Assembly (NCBI GenBank): GCA_903813345.2
Contig: CAIIXF020000007.1
Span: 8,747,730 to 8,811,729, forward strand
Direction of reading: 5' to 3'
Length of the DNA: 64,000 nt
Origin: Owenia fusiformis
Lineage: Eukaryota > Annelida > Polychaeta > Sabellida > Oweniidae
The notes beneath the pieces are model-generated. The model had not been told where the DNA came from. It worked only from the letters and a program-made list of their open reading frames with translations, and did no database searches. Both the position numbers and the translations under genes were made by a program. Positions 23,832 to 34,981 of this stretch are shown piece by piece. Positions within the stretch are counted from its first letter, which is position 1. Every line of letters starts with the position of its first letter.

Positions 23832-24184
23832 TATAATTGATATTGATGAAATTATTTATTATTATTTTCTGTATTTTTATTAATTGAAAAATAAGGATAG
23901 TTTGCTTATCTTTCTTATCTTTCAATATTTTCTTGGTAAAACTTGCATATGAAAGCGTTCGTTGGTCGGCGTTCGGCGTCTGTAACAAATGGCAGGTGGT
24001 GACATTTTGCATTTGAATGCCTCGTTTCTTCTAGTTATTGACATACTCGTTTAAACAGCGCCATCTAACAATGTAAACAATTCCTTCGCATATTTATTTG
24101 CACTGATAACATCAATAATATCTCAGTACAATATATTTACTATCAGGCAAATAAAGTAACAATAATATAGCTAGGATACATTAT

Positions 24185-26496
24185 CACCCTATACTTAGTG
24201 AGCGGACCTAATTTCAAGGGTGATGGTAAAGACGAGGCAGGGCGCCCAAACCTAACTGTGGCGGACCAGCAGTAAGTTTATTTCTCTAAGTTCTACTCTT
24301 TATTGGCCTTGTGCTGGCCTGTAACTAGGTGCACTGATGCTTCAGATGCCCATAATTAGATTCGTAATGAAAGAAAGATTCATACTTATATGTGAAACGG
24401 ATACGAAGTGATGTGAAAAGAAAAATTAATTTTCTGCATATTTTTTTTTCGATTATTTTCAAAATAATGATACTTCTCCTGCATAGAATTCCTTCTTGAT
24501 ATTGCATGTAATTATTGTTGATGAACGTATTTATATCGTAAACCCATCCATTTCCCAATTTGAGCCGTAATTGCAGTCAAATCAGGAGATTTTGATTCCT
24601 CGAAAGGAAGAGCAATGGTTATGGTAATAAAAGCATGTTTGGACGAGCCGTGGAATAGGGATTACATTTATCCTGTTTATTTTCAGATATGTGGGATTCC
24701 AGTGTTACTACTGTCATGGAAAATCAAAAGACTTTGATGAAATAACACACCACCTAATTAAAAAACACCCTACAAATAAAATGAAAATTCGAAAAATCGT
24801 TAATGTCTGCCATGTTAACAACCTCTCACTACTTCTGTCATGGTAACAACCTCTGACTACATCTGTTATGTTAACAACCTCTAACTACATCTGCCATGGT
24901 AACAACCTCTCACTACATCTGTCATGGTAACAACCCCTGACTACATCTGTTATGTTAACAATCAATAACTACATCTGCCATGTTAAAAATCTCTGACTAC
25001 ATCTGCCATGTTAACAACCTCTCACTACATCTGTCATGGTAACAACCTCTGACTACATCTGTTATGTCAACAACCAATAACTACATCTGCCATGTTAAAA
25101 ACCTCTGACTTCATCTGCCATGTTAACAACCTCTCACTACATCTGTCATGGTAACAACCTCTGACTACAACTGTTATGTTAACAACCTCTAACTACATCT
25201 GCCATGGTAACAACCTCTGACTGCATCTGCAGTGTTAACAACCTCTGATTACATCTGCCATGTTAACAACCTCTCACTTCATCTGTCATATTAACAACCT
25301 CTGACTACATCTGTCATGTTAACAATCTCTGACTACGTCTGCAGTGTTAACAACCTCTGATTACATCTGCCATGTTAACAACCTCTCACTTCATCTGTCA
25401 TATTAACAACCTCTGACTACATCTGTCATGTTAACAATCTCTGACTACATCTGCAGTGTTAACAACCTCTGATTACATCTGCCATGTTAACAACCTCTCA
25501 CTTCATCTGTCATATTAACAACCTCTGACTACATCTGTCATGTTAACAATCTCTGACTACATCTGTCATATTAACAACCTCTGACTACATCTGTCATGTT
25601 AACAATCTCTGACTCTATCTGCCATGTCAACAGTATCTGACTACACTTGTCATGTATATAAAGTCTGACTTCATTTATTATGTTAACAATTTCTGAATAC
25701 ACCTGCCATGTTAACAACCTTTGACATCAACAATCTCTGACTACATCTGTCATGCGTCTGATTTTTTATGACTTTGTCAACATTTGTTAAAAAAAGTGTG
25801 GGCCAGTTACCATTTATACAATTTTAAGATTCTTTTAAGTTATTCTATTTATTCGTTCAACAACCAACACTTTTTGATAAATCATAAAATCAAGTGACTA
25901 CATGTTTTGCAAGTTTTTACCATTGATTGAAGCCTATGACAACCTTGCCCAAATTCATTAATTTATTAATTGACAGTGTACATTTTAGCTGAATTTACCA
26001 GTACACGTAGCACCTAAGTGCTTGCCCATAGCCACTCCTCTTCGCAAATTACATCGCCATTGTTCGTCATCGAAATTCTGATCGTCGAATAGTAAACATT
26101 CATTTTGTATTGGATGTACATAACTAGAGACCACCTTATTTCGCATATATGAAAAAATAAAACATATCTAGGTACATATATCTTTATATGTGACATCGAT
26201 CAGGAATTATTGACATATTGACAATATTAGGTTGTAATTTCTTGCGGTAAATTCAAATTGTATCTTTAAACGACTGTTTCATCTTAACTATTCGTTTTAT
26301 TGGATGTAAAACAAACGGTATGCATAGTTTAACATCTTTCACTTCTAAAACAGCATAAAATATCACAATATCATCACCTAATGCTGCAATAATACGACTT
26401 AAAAGATTATGGTACTAATATTCTTTGGTTTTTAGGCGCCATGCCCCGTCTTTACCATCACCCTTGAAATTAGGTCCGCTCACTAAGCATAGGGTG
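24185..26496. mobile_element. 2.3-kb DNA transposon with 5-bp target duplication, family X copy 1
   Basis: Terminal inverted repeats of about 70 bp: left CACCCTATACTTAGTGAGCG, right the complement ending CATAGGGTG, continuing inward through 'ctaatttcaagggtgatggt' and 'gacgaggcagggcgcc'. The flanks are ATTAT on both sides (24180-24184 and 26497-26501), a clean 5-bp duplication. The interior has a 28-bp minisatellite (about 24800-25770) and about 400 bp at the right end (26030-26435) shared with the shorter copy at 32729-33296. No transposase is recognised. A CAC terminus with a 5-bp duplication is a feature of Transib/ProtoRAG-type elements, but the rest of the end is not diagnostic, so the superfamily is unassigned. 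Confidence 0.85.
24800..25770 (+). repeat. 28-bp minisatellite, about 34 copies
   Basis: Units like 'tgttaacaacctctgactac' followed by 'atctgtca' repeat every 28 bp; starts at 24813, 24841 and 24869 show the period. Higher-order blocks repeat as groups (the 'gcagtgttaacaacctctga' variant recurs near 25229, 25341 and 25453, every 112 bp = 4 units). This indicates unequal exchange of multi-unit blocks. The array lies wholly inside the transposon at 24185-26496 and is absent from its short relative. Confidence 0.9.
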
Positions 26497-26499
26497 ATT

Positions 26500-26980
26500 A
26501 TATGTATGAGAATAAAGTTTGTCTTTTTATGAATTCTTGACGAAATTCTCAAAAAGATTTCACAACAGATACAAGAATTATTTGCTAGGCTTTATTAAAT
26601 CTTACTTATTATGGAAATCCTTTCTTTGAAAATGTTCAGAATTTAACCCTAATGTGTACAACGTATTTTTCATAACACTAATGGTCAGATGACCCCCCCC
26701 TGGCGTTTCAAACGTTGAAGAGGTACAGTAAAAAGTAAGGTACCATATTGTAGGTCATTCAAAACTCTCGAGGGGGGGGGGCTGTATTTAAATCTCAAAA
26801 AGTAGGTCAAATGGGGTCAAAAATAGGTCAAAGTAACATAGGGGTGAGTTTTTTTTCGCGTAATTTTTACTTTTTCAGGTAAAAACGACATATAATGTTT
26901 TTATAGCCAGAAAAGAGTACTGAATGTGATAGATGTACATAGTATCTAGATCCAGAGATAGGTAATTTGGTGGAAAATTT
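26500..26980. other. Non-coding with poly-C and poly-G tracts
   Basis: It holds a poly-C run near 26693 and a poly-G run near 26770, plus 'aaaagtaggtcaaatggggtc' type short repeats. No gene is seen. Confidence 0.5.
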
Positions 26981-26982
26981 GG

Positions 26983-28338
26983 CGAAATGAAATATCGAAA
27001 AATGGGGGATGAGAGACAAATCACAGCCGAGGACCTGAAATACTGAATAGATAATATGTTTTGAAAAAATCACCTCCTAGGACATACCCCTGGCTATAAT
27101 ATAGTGTAAAAGCTTTGGATATTAGCTGAGAAAATTTGTTCTTAGTGCATCTCGGCTAGCGAAAACGTAATCTCGCGTATTGAAAATAAGTGTATTTGAG
27201 CCAGAAGTTGCAGCATTGACATATTTTCATGGTTTATTTTGCTTCTAATTATGCATGCCATATGTTTCTACTGGTAAGGACACAATCAAAATATTACATA
27301 GAATCACATGTTTGGTTCTATATTTATTGATTTATGAAAAATATTTGAAAATAAATAAAGCCATCCGAGATGACAGAATTTTTTTTCTCAAAAACTAGAA
27401 CTTCAAATACAATTTACTCCTACCCACTAGTTTGTTACTTACTTCAAATAATTATGTAATATTTTGATGCATATGTATTCTGAGGTTTGTAAATCATATG
27501 CATATTAAAAATGGAAAAATTACTAAAAATAGCCGCGAAATTGAAAAATCTTTGGTTAGGGGAGACAAAAAAAATATTTCTCCAAAACTAATAAAGATAT
27601 GGTTACATTGTTTATTTAGATCGAAACGCGAGTCGCGGACCACAATATGATATTGTAAACTTCGAAATGAAATATCGAAAAATGGGGGATGAGAGACAAA
27701 TCACAGCCGAGGACCTGAAATACTGAATAGATAATATGTTTTGAAAAAATCACCTCCTAGGACATACCCCTGGCTATAATATAGTGTAAAAGCTTTGGAT
27801 ATTAGCTGAGAAAATTTGTTCTTAGTGCATCTCGGCTAGCGAAAACGTAATCTCGCGTATTGAAAATAAGTGTATTTGAGCCAGAAGTTGCAGCATTGAC
27901 ATATTTTCATGGTTTATTTTGCTTCTAATTATGCATGCCATATGTTTCTACTGGTACACAATCAAAATATTACATAGAATCACATGTTTGGTTCTATATT
28001 TATTGATTTATGAAAAATATTTGAAAATAAATAAAGCCATCCGAGATGACAGAATTTTTTTTCTCAAAAACTAGAACTTCAAATACAATTTACTCCTACC
28101 CACTAGTTTGTTACTTACTTCAAATAATTATGTAATATTTTGATGCATATGTATTCTGAGGTTTGTAAATCATATGCATATTAAAAATGGAAAAATTACT
28201 AAAAATAGCCGCGAAATTGAAAAATCTTTGGTTAGGGGAGACAAAAAAAATATTTCTCCAAAACTAATAAAGATATGGTTACATTGTTTATTTAGATCGA
28301 AACGCGAGTCGCGGACCACAATATGATATTGTAAACTT
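26983..28338 (+). repeat. 680-bp near-identical tandem duplication
   Basis: Copy 1 is 26983-27662 and copy 2 is 27663-28338. They appear essentially identical except for a 4-bp deletion in copy 2 ('ctggtaaggacacaatc' versus 'ctggtacacaatc', at about 27275 and 27954). Breakpoints share only the short overlap 'cg' (ggCGAAATGA, ttCGAAATGA, ttCGTATC). No coding capacity. The near-identity means a very recent event, or two alleles placed in tandem by the assembler. Confidence 0.9.
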
Positions 28339-28674
28339 CGTATCACAGTCAATAAAATTCAGATTACCTTGTAATTGACCCAAGGAGATAACACAATAAT
28401 AATTTCAATGATTATCTATTATGTTGTTTAGGATAATGCAAGTAAACCATCTGAGCCTTTGACCTAAATAAAAACTTTGAAGTGGCTTATCTCTACGTAT
28501 ACAACCTTCGTGTACTTCATACTCTATGTTACATGGTAAATGAACATCATTCTAACTTACTTCAGTTGTTCTAGAAAGTAAGAAAACACTTTCGCAAGTA
28601 TAGTACACAATCATACAGTACATGTAATTGTAGAAATATCGTGTTCAGTTGACCTTTAAATATTTATAAGTAAC

Positions 28675-31600
28675 ATGAAGGACAATAGAAATGACAGAGA
28701 TAGTGAAGTGGCTTATTCACAGGTGAACATGGACGCTAACGGCAAGAAGCTGACAGGTTCTAAGTTTAGATGGGCCTTATTTACAACCATCGTCATTTTT
28801 CTAAGCAGAATATGCATGGTAAGTAAAACTTGTTATAGGCCGTAAATAGTTGTACTGGAAAGAACTAGAACACATGGTTCATCATCAGCTGTTTTTTCAT
28901 ATGAATGGCGTAATTCTTAAAGAAAAATAAAGAGCACTGTTAATACAAAGTTGATAAAATGTTTCCGATACTCTTCCCAATTTTGAGCGTGAGATGTTCT
29001 GATTTTATCTTCAACTAGCAATATGCTTTGATTTACTTCATCCGGACTAGTAACAATTTGGTGTTTTGCTATCATTAGATGGGAGGGGGCAACGCCTGTC
29101 GGCTACCGGATTAACCTACTATTTTTTGGGTAACTCATTTATGTATAGTACCTGCTACCATTCCATTCATATTTAAACGAGTTGGCCATAAAATAGTAGG
29201 TTAATCCGGTAGCCGGCAGGCGTTAGTTGCATTCGCAAATACAAGGTTAGTGTTATGATTATCGAGTTTTCGCTTTAATGTAAAAGCATAACAAAGTGTA
29301 CCCTTCTGTCACTGATTAGTCTTAAATTCGGTCTCAAGTGGAATTATCTCAACAAGATTTATGACCCAAAATTGGGATGAGGTGAAAGATAACCAATCAA
29401 GATATCCATAGCTTCTAAAGCGATCTGATTTGTAGAGCCCAACTCCAGATTGTCCCTTCCTATGACACGATCGATCTCTGCAATTGATTGACTTTCTTTA
29501 TGTAAATGTTTTCATTTACTTCTAATTTAATATATAATACATAAGCTACAGGCTTACGCCGAATCATTATTAACCATGTCAAAAATTTCTTACAAGATAA
29601 GCATAATCAAAGAAGACATAAAGATCAAAAGAACACGTGTAAGGTTAGATAAAAAATTATTACATATAAAAATCAAATGTACATGTAAAATTGTTGTGTA
29701 TGGGGACGGCTATCTATCGAGAAAGAGCTTACTTCATTTTATTATTTCTCTGTAAACTATAGGACACGCCCCAAAGGGTTGCATTTTCTGTTTCCACTGG
29801 TCCCCACCTGTTGTATGCCTATACTGCATACCTCAGGCACATTTGAGCACATTGTAGGTCAAAACACTGCATTGTGCCAATGAAAAACAATTGAATATGA
29901 TTTCAAAATGTTTGCACACTTTCTTGCGTGCCTGTATGTGGCTTGTTACACTAAACTCAGCAATGGTCGATCTTGTAGGTGAAAATGATGTTAATGACAA
30001 ATCTTAAAACATTAATTTCTCTGCATCCATCATGGTCCATTGGTACCAGTGGTTTTTGTTACATAGTAATAATTCACAAAACGTAGAAATGATTACTTTT
30101 CCAGGGCATATACTACGAGTTGTCGGGTCCCACGCTGCCCGACTTAAAGGATCGTCTTGGAGTAAATTACGAGGAAATCTCGAGAATCCTAGTGTGGCAA
30201 AACGCAGCGTTCCTCGTCAGTGCGTTGGTTGGTGGATTTCTTAGTGATGTCTTCAAACCGTATATTGCGATCATCATCTTTATATCTCAAGTTGTCGCCT
30301 TGTCCGGTGTGGCAGGGGCGCCCTGGTGCACTACTCTCGTCACACTTGGCATTTGCTATTTCCTTACCGGGTTTGGTTGCGGAACTTTGGGAACTGGTAA
30401 GATTTTCTTTCTCAGAAGTGATCCAGATAGCCCTCAAAAGTGTTAAAAGATTTACAAATGTTTCGGACCGTTTGGTGATTTTTTGATTACCTGGTACTTA
30501 ATATAGTGTACATATTCCACATGAACGCGTTATGCTGGATCAAATCACATCAACCAGTGAAATCCTTGAAATCATTTGAAGATAAACACGAAGCGAACGC
30601 CAGTGGACCGCTAATAATTAATAATGATTAAAAACTAAATCGGTGTAAAAGTTATCATTTGCAATTGTCTAGTAAAATATCTTTGACTGCCGACTTCCAT
30701 AGTGTCCTTATTAGCCATACCCTTTCTAATGGTATATTCAAACCCTAGAATATGGCATATCGTAATCCGTTTTACCCTTATTAATTGCTCAACTAATATG
30801 TACATGTACGTGCCTTGTTAGACACTTAAATATACGAATATCACACAGTCGACACATCTTAAGAATAACTGTTGTATTTCACAGGTGGCAACGCCTGGAT
30901 TGTATGGCTGTGGGGCTCTGACGCTACCGCCCCGTGCTATGCCTTCCATTTTGGTTTTGGTATTGGAGCCACTATCTCCCCACAACTGGCGAAGCCGTTT
31001 CTATCCAAAACCATTACAACCAAAACGGAGCCACTGAACGGCACTGATATGGTGACTAGCATGTATCCCAACGCAACGGAGGGATATTTGAACAATACGA
31101 TCACAACCCAAACAACGTCCCTTATAGAGTACCCGTATACTATTGGTGCAATAGCCACCATGGTTGTAGCTTTACTCTACCTGGTCCTCCTATACCATGA
31201 CACAAAGGAACATAAATTAGAAGAAGAGAAGAAAAGAACCAAAGCGAGAGAAATGGATGATATGCGACGTAAAGGAGAAGTTGTGGAAGTTAATGATGAA
31301 GTTGAACCGCATAAATTAAGCTGCGCGTCTATCTGTAAAGTCCTTTCTCCCCATAGTTGCACACCTGGCGAACCCATCTTTGGTGGCTTTATGATTGCTC
31401 TAATTCTCACATTCCATACTCTTGTGGTTGCCGGTGAACGTTCATGGGGGAAATTCCTGTTTACATACGCCGTTGAGAATAAGAAACTGAATATGAACAA
31501 GGACGACGCAAGCAACTTGCAATCAGCGTTCTGGTTCTGCTTTCTAGCGGGCCGGGGTCTTCCTACCCTTGTTGGAAAGTGGATCCCTCCAAATCTCTAC

Positions 31601-31993
31601 GTCACTACCGTCCTCATTTTATACCTCACAAACGCCGTTGTGTTAGCAATATTCGGAGGTGCTAGTTCAACGGTATTGTGGATCTGCAGCTGCATATTCG
31701 GTTTCCTCGTCGCTCCTATATTCCCAGGCGGCATAACGGTATATAACCAATACATCGATATACAGGCGATGATATTTGCGCTCTCTGAAGGTGGGGCCGG
31801 TTTGGGTGGTATGTTCTGGCAGTGGATGTCCGGTTTCCTGATCAATAGATATGGCCCGGAATCTTTGCTCTACCATAATGTTGTCTACATCTGTCTTCTT
31901 ATTGTCGTTTATTGTATAATCCAAGTGATTGGTATTCGCCGTAAGCGACTAATGAAGTCCTATGGGATTTCCAATGAGAAAGAAGAAATGTAG
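28675..31993 (+). CDS. MFSD4B: MFSD4B/NaGLT1-like major facilitator transporter
   Basis: Three coding exons: 28675-28818 (48 codons, donor GTAAGT), 30105-30396 (acceptor TTTCCAG, donor GTAAGA, phase 1) and 30885-31993 (acceptor TTTCACAG), total 514 residues. That matches the ~500 residues usual for MFSD4/sodium-dependent glucose transporter 1. The N-terminus is cytosolic, then helix 1 WALFTTIVIFLSRICM and GIYYELSGPTLPDLKDRLGV. The MFS signature region is VGGFLSDVFKP, with GTGGNAWIVWLWG and AFHFGFGIGATISPQLAKPF as in NaGLT1 relatives. The loop after helix 6 is charged (EEEKKRTKAREMDDMRRKGE). Several N-x-T/S sites sit in the predicted first large loop (NGT, NAT, NNT). The inferred role is solute (possibly sugar) uptake at a membrane; substrate is not proven by sequence. 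The start is the first ATG before a good exon; a poly(A) signal AATAAA lies at 32100-32105. Confidence 0.85.
29089..29241. mobile_element. Palindromic MITE, copy 2, in transporter intron 1
   Basis: Inverted halves: 'gtcggctaccggattaacct' near 29098 and its complement 'aggttaatccggtagccg' near 29196, ending 'gttagttgcattcgcaaat'. It is the same family as 7330-7500, sharing the 'tatttaaa' centre and the 'cattcgcaaat' end. It lies in intron 1 of the MFSD4B-like gene. Confidence 0.8.
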
Positions 31994-32099
31994 TATACCA
32001 ATGGGAGCCAGGTCTCATATAGATGGCAGTTCACTCATTTTCTCTAATGGGCTGTCATTCACAGCCCAGTCCCATTGGTCTGTATGTAAATATTGCTGT

Positions 32100-32105
32100 A
32101 ATAAA
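32100..32105 (+). promoter_or_regulatory. Poly(A) signal AATAAA for the MFSD4B-like gene
   Basis: The first canonical hexamer, about 107 bp after the stop codon at 31991-31993. A second possible signal is near 32437. Confidence 0.5.
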
Positions 32106-32728
32106 ACTTCAAAAACACTACATATGCATACATCAATTAATAATGGCAATGTCGTAAGGTTTTAGATATTGTGCATGCCATTGTATCATGTGAGACTTTT
32201 CAAGCAGTTTGTACATGTTTAAAGAATACAACTTAACCAAATGAATTCTTTGCCATCTATTGACAGTCCTTGGGGCCATTCAAAATTTGGAATCCCAACT
32301 CTTAACAGCTTCAACGTCAATGATATAATTTCTTCTGTGCAATCGATGCACCTGTTTAATAACTCCCTCCATACAAGTTTCGCATCCGGAAGTTATTAAA
32401 CCCTGTTTATGCTCGCCTATTTAAAAAATTGATGAAATAAAGAATCAGACATTAACATGCTTTGGTATGCTATCTTTCGGTTGCTAAACTTAAGGAGGTG
32501 AGTGTTATATACAAGTATAATCCAGGGATGTTTTGAAGGTACATACTGATTCCATCGACATCTATAAAAAAGAAAACTATCCGGAAAGAGATGTCGGTAT
32601 AATGTAGGAATAAGATTTATATGTGGGAAATGGAAGTCTGTTATATCATAAGTTAATATTAGCTCTTACAATATCTGTGTTATAAGTTATTTTATTAGTT
32701 TGAGACTAACGTTCACAACCAGCTGTAC

Positions 32729-33296
32729 CACCCTATGCTTAGTGAGCGGAGCTAATTTCAAGGGTGATGGTAAAGACGAGGCATGGCGCCCAAACCCGGC
32801 CTGTAACTAGGTGCACTGATGCTTTTTCGCAAATTACATCGCCATTGCTCGTCATCGAAATTCTGATCGCCGAATAGACACTCTAGTAAACATTCATTTT
32901 GTATTGGATGTACATAACTAGAGACCGCCTTATTTCGCATATATGAAAAAATAAAACATATCTAGGTACATATATCTTTATATGTGACATCGATCAGGAA
33001 TTATTGACATATTGACAATATTAGGTTGTAATTTCTTGCGGTAAATTCAAATTGTATCTTTAAACGACTGTTTCATCTTAACTATTCGTTTTATTGGATG
33101 TAAAACAAACGGTATGCATAGTTTAACATCTTTCACTTCTAAAACAGCATAAAATATCACAATATCATCACCTTATGCTGCAATAATACGACTTACGACT
33201 TAAAAGATGATGGTACTAATATTCTTTGGTTTTTGGGCGCCATGCCTCGTCTTACCATCACCCTTGAAATTAGCTCCGCTCACTAAGCATAGGGTG
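32729..33296. mobile_element. 568-bp DNA transposon, family X copy 2 (internal deletion)
   Basis: Ends CACCCTATGCTTAGTGAGCG and its complement, with TGTAC duplicated on both sides (32724-32728 and 33297-33301). Almost all of its sequence matches the two termini of the 2.3-kb element at 24185-26496: the left ~75 bp, then the right ~470 bp from 'gcaaattacatcgccattg'. It therefore looks like a MITE-type deletion derivative lacking the minisatellite. It lies about 740 bp downstream of the transporter gene. Confidence 0.88.
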
Positions 33297-33301
33297 TGTA
33301 C

Positions 33302-34981
33302 GATATTGAGGTAGCCCGTCCATTGATGATACACTGAAATATGTAAAATGGCACGGGTAGATTAACTATGTGATTTGGGGACATTTGATTTCTATTTGTG
33401 CGCACACTTTTAATATCGTTACATATGATACATGTTTTAATAAATATATGATATGTTAAAAAATATTCGTTAATTTTTGTTGTTGTCAGTACTGACCAAT
33501 AGTGAGCGTGCAAGACTTGACGCCGGAGTGGACTGATTTGTGTGATATTTCTCTCCTCGTACGAAGCCCAGGGTTTCACCAAGGGCGTTACAATACCCGG
33601 GAATTTATCGGTTCGTCCAGTACTTGTTTGTGATAGCGCCCTCTGTAGGTCACTGTGCTTATAGCCTACAGTAATACGGGGTAGGATATCGGGAATTCGG
33701 TCAGTTTCTATCCGTCGATTTCGCTATGAATTGAAGCAAGTGTGACCACTTTATCCACTTAAACAATTTCATAATTGATTAAATCTTTAAACAAAATCGA
33801 TAAACACGTTATACACTTCCTATCTCCTTAGAAATTAGCATGTATTTATGGATTGTGTTTTCGAACAAGGCTCGACCCACCCCAATAGGGAAATCCTTAT
33901 GCTAATTAGTATGACGTCATATTTTCCTGGGGAATCCTAGATATCAAAGCCTCAGTCTGTTATTGTGTCAAATGTAAACGCTCTTGGGACGCTCTTTTGC
34001 AGACAGAAAATTGACAGATTAGCTTTTAACTTTCAGCTTTGATGTTTAAATATTCTGTATTTCTACCGGACTTCTTGCTGAATATCATATAATGTTATAA
34101 CTTGATTTGGACCATTGCCTGATTGATCATTCTGAAATTTTGATTGTGATTCATGATTGATTGGCAAGAAAAATAATTCCTATTGTTTTCCAGCGAAGTC
34201 AAAATGTTACAGCATGAGTTATAATGTCGAGTTTGCATCATGTTAAATTCTGCTAGTGATTAGAAGTCCATGCACAAGCATACACATAAGAGACAAACAC
34301 ACCAAGGCTCCAGGCCGTGGATGGAAATATAAAACTATTTAAGGCACAAACTGGTATTAATAGACCGATATGTAGTGTCTGCCATGTATTGAAGGTAAAC
34401 CAATCTGTATTATTAATGTTTCTTCTATCAATACATGGATTGTGCAATAGAAAAGCAATGGCACAATCAAAAATGTGCATATCAATCGTGAATTTCTCTC
34501 GGTTCAAAGCTTATTTCCAACAGAATCGTGTCAAAATATGTGTCTGAGTAACAGTTATACATTATAAGATCGCAAACTCTTACCAATTATCAGCCGAATG
34601 GCTCATTTTCAACGAAATGTCCTTAAGACAACAGCCCTGGGTCGCGCCTGAGACCAAAAACTACTTCAAATAGCCCTCCCCTAATTATATTGGATAATCA
34701 CATTTATGCGTGCGCGCGCAGCTCATCCAATGAACGAAACGCCACTTCCCGCTGAAATCACCGGGTATTGATATTTCCCTTGGTTTCACTGTATTTGTGG
34801 GATATTGGCAGATGTTGAAACAGTCTGTCGGCGGAACAGCAATAAAAGAAACCATACTTTACTATTTCACGTATTTATCAATATAACTTTCATTAATGTA
34901 AATTTTTTTATCAAATTATTATCTCAACTAAAAGGGGTTTGATTACACAGTACACGTGGATACGTTGGCAAAAGAGAAAAC
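33302..34981. other. Intergenic region upstream of the first PDI gene
   Basis: No gene seen. The last ~300 bp should hold the PDI promoter. It includes CCAAT at about 34727 followed ten bases later by CCACT, which resembles the ER-stress response element (CCAAT-N9-CCACG) but with wrong spacing and a mismatch. This is suggestive at most. Confidence 0.4.

Noticed and set aside
24800-25770. CRISPR-like appearance of regular repeats
   Set aside because: The 28-bp units are contiguous with no unique spacers, and the context is an animal transposon; it is a minisatellite.
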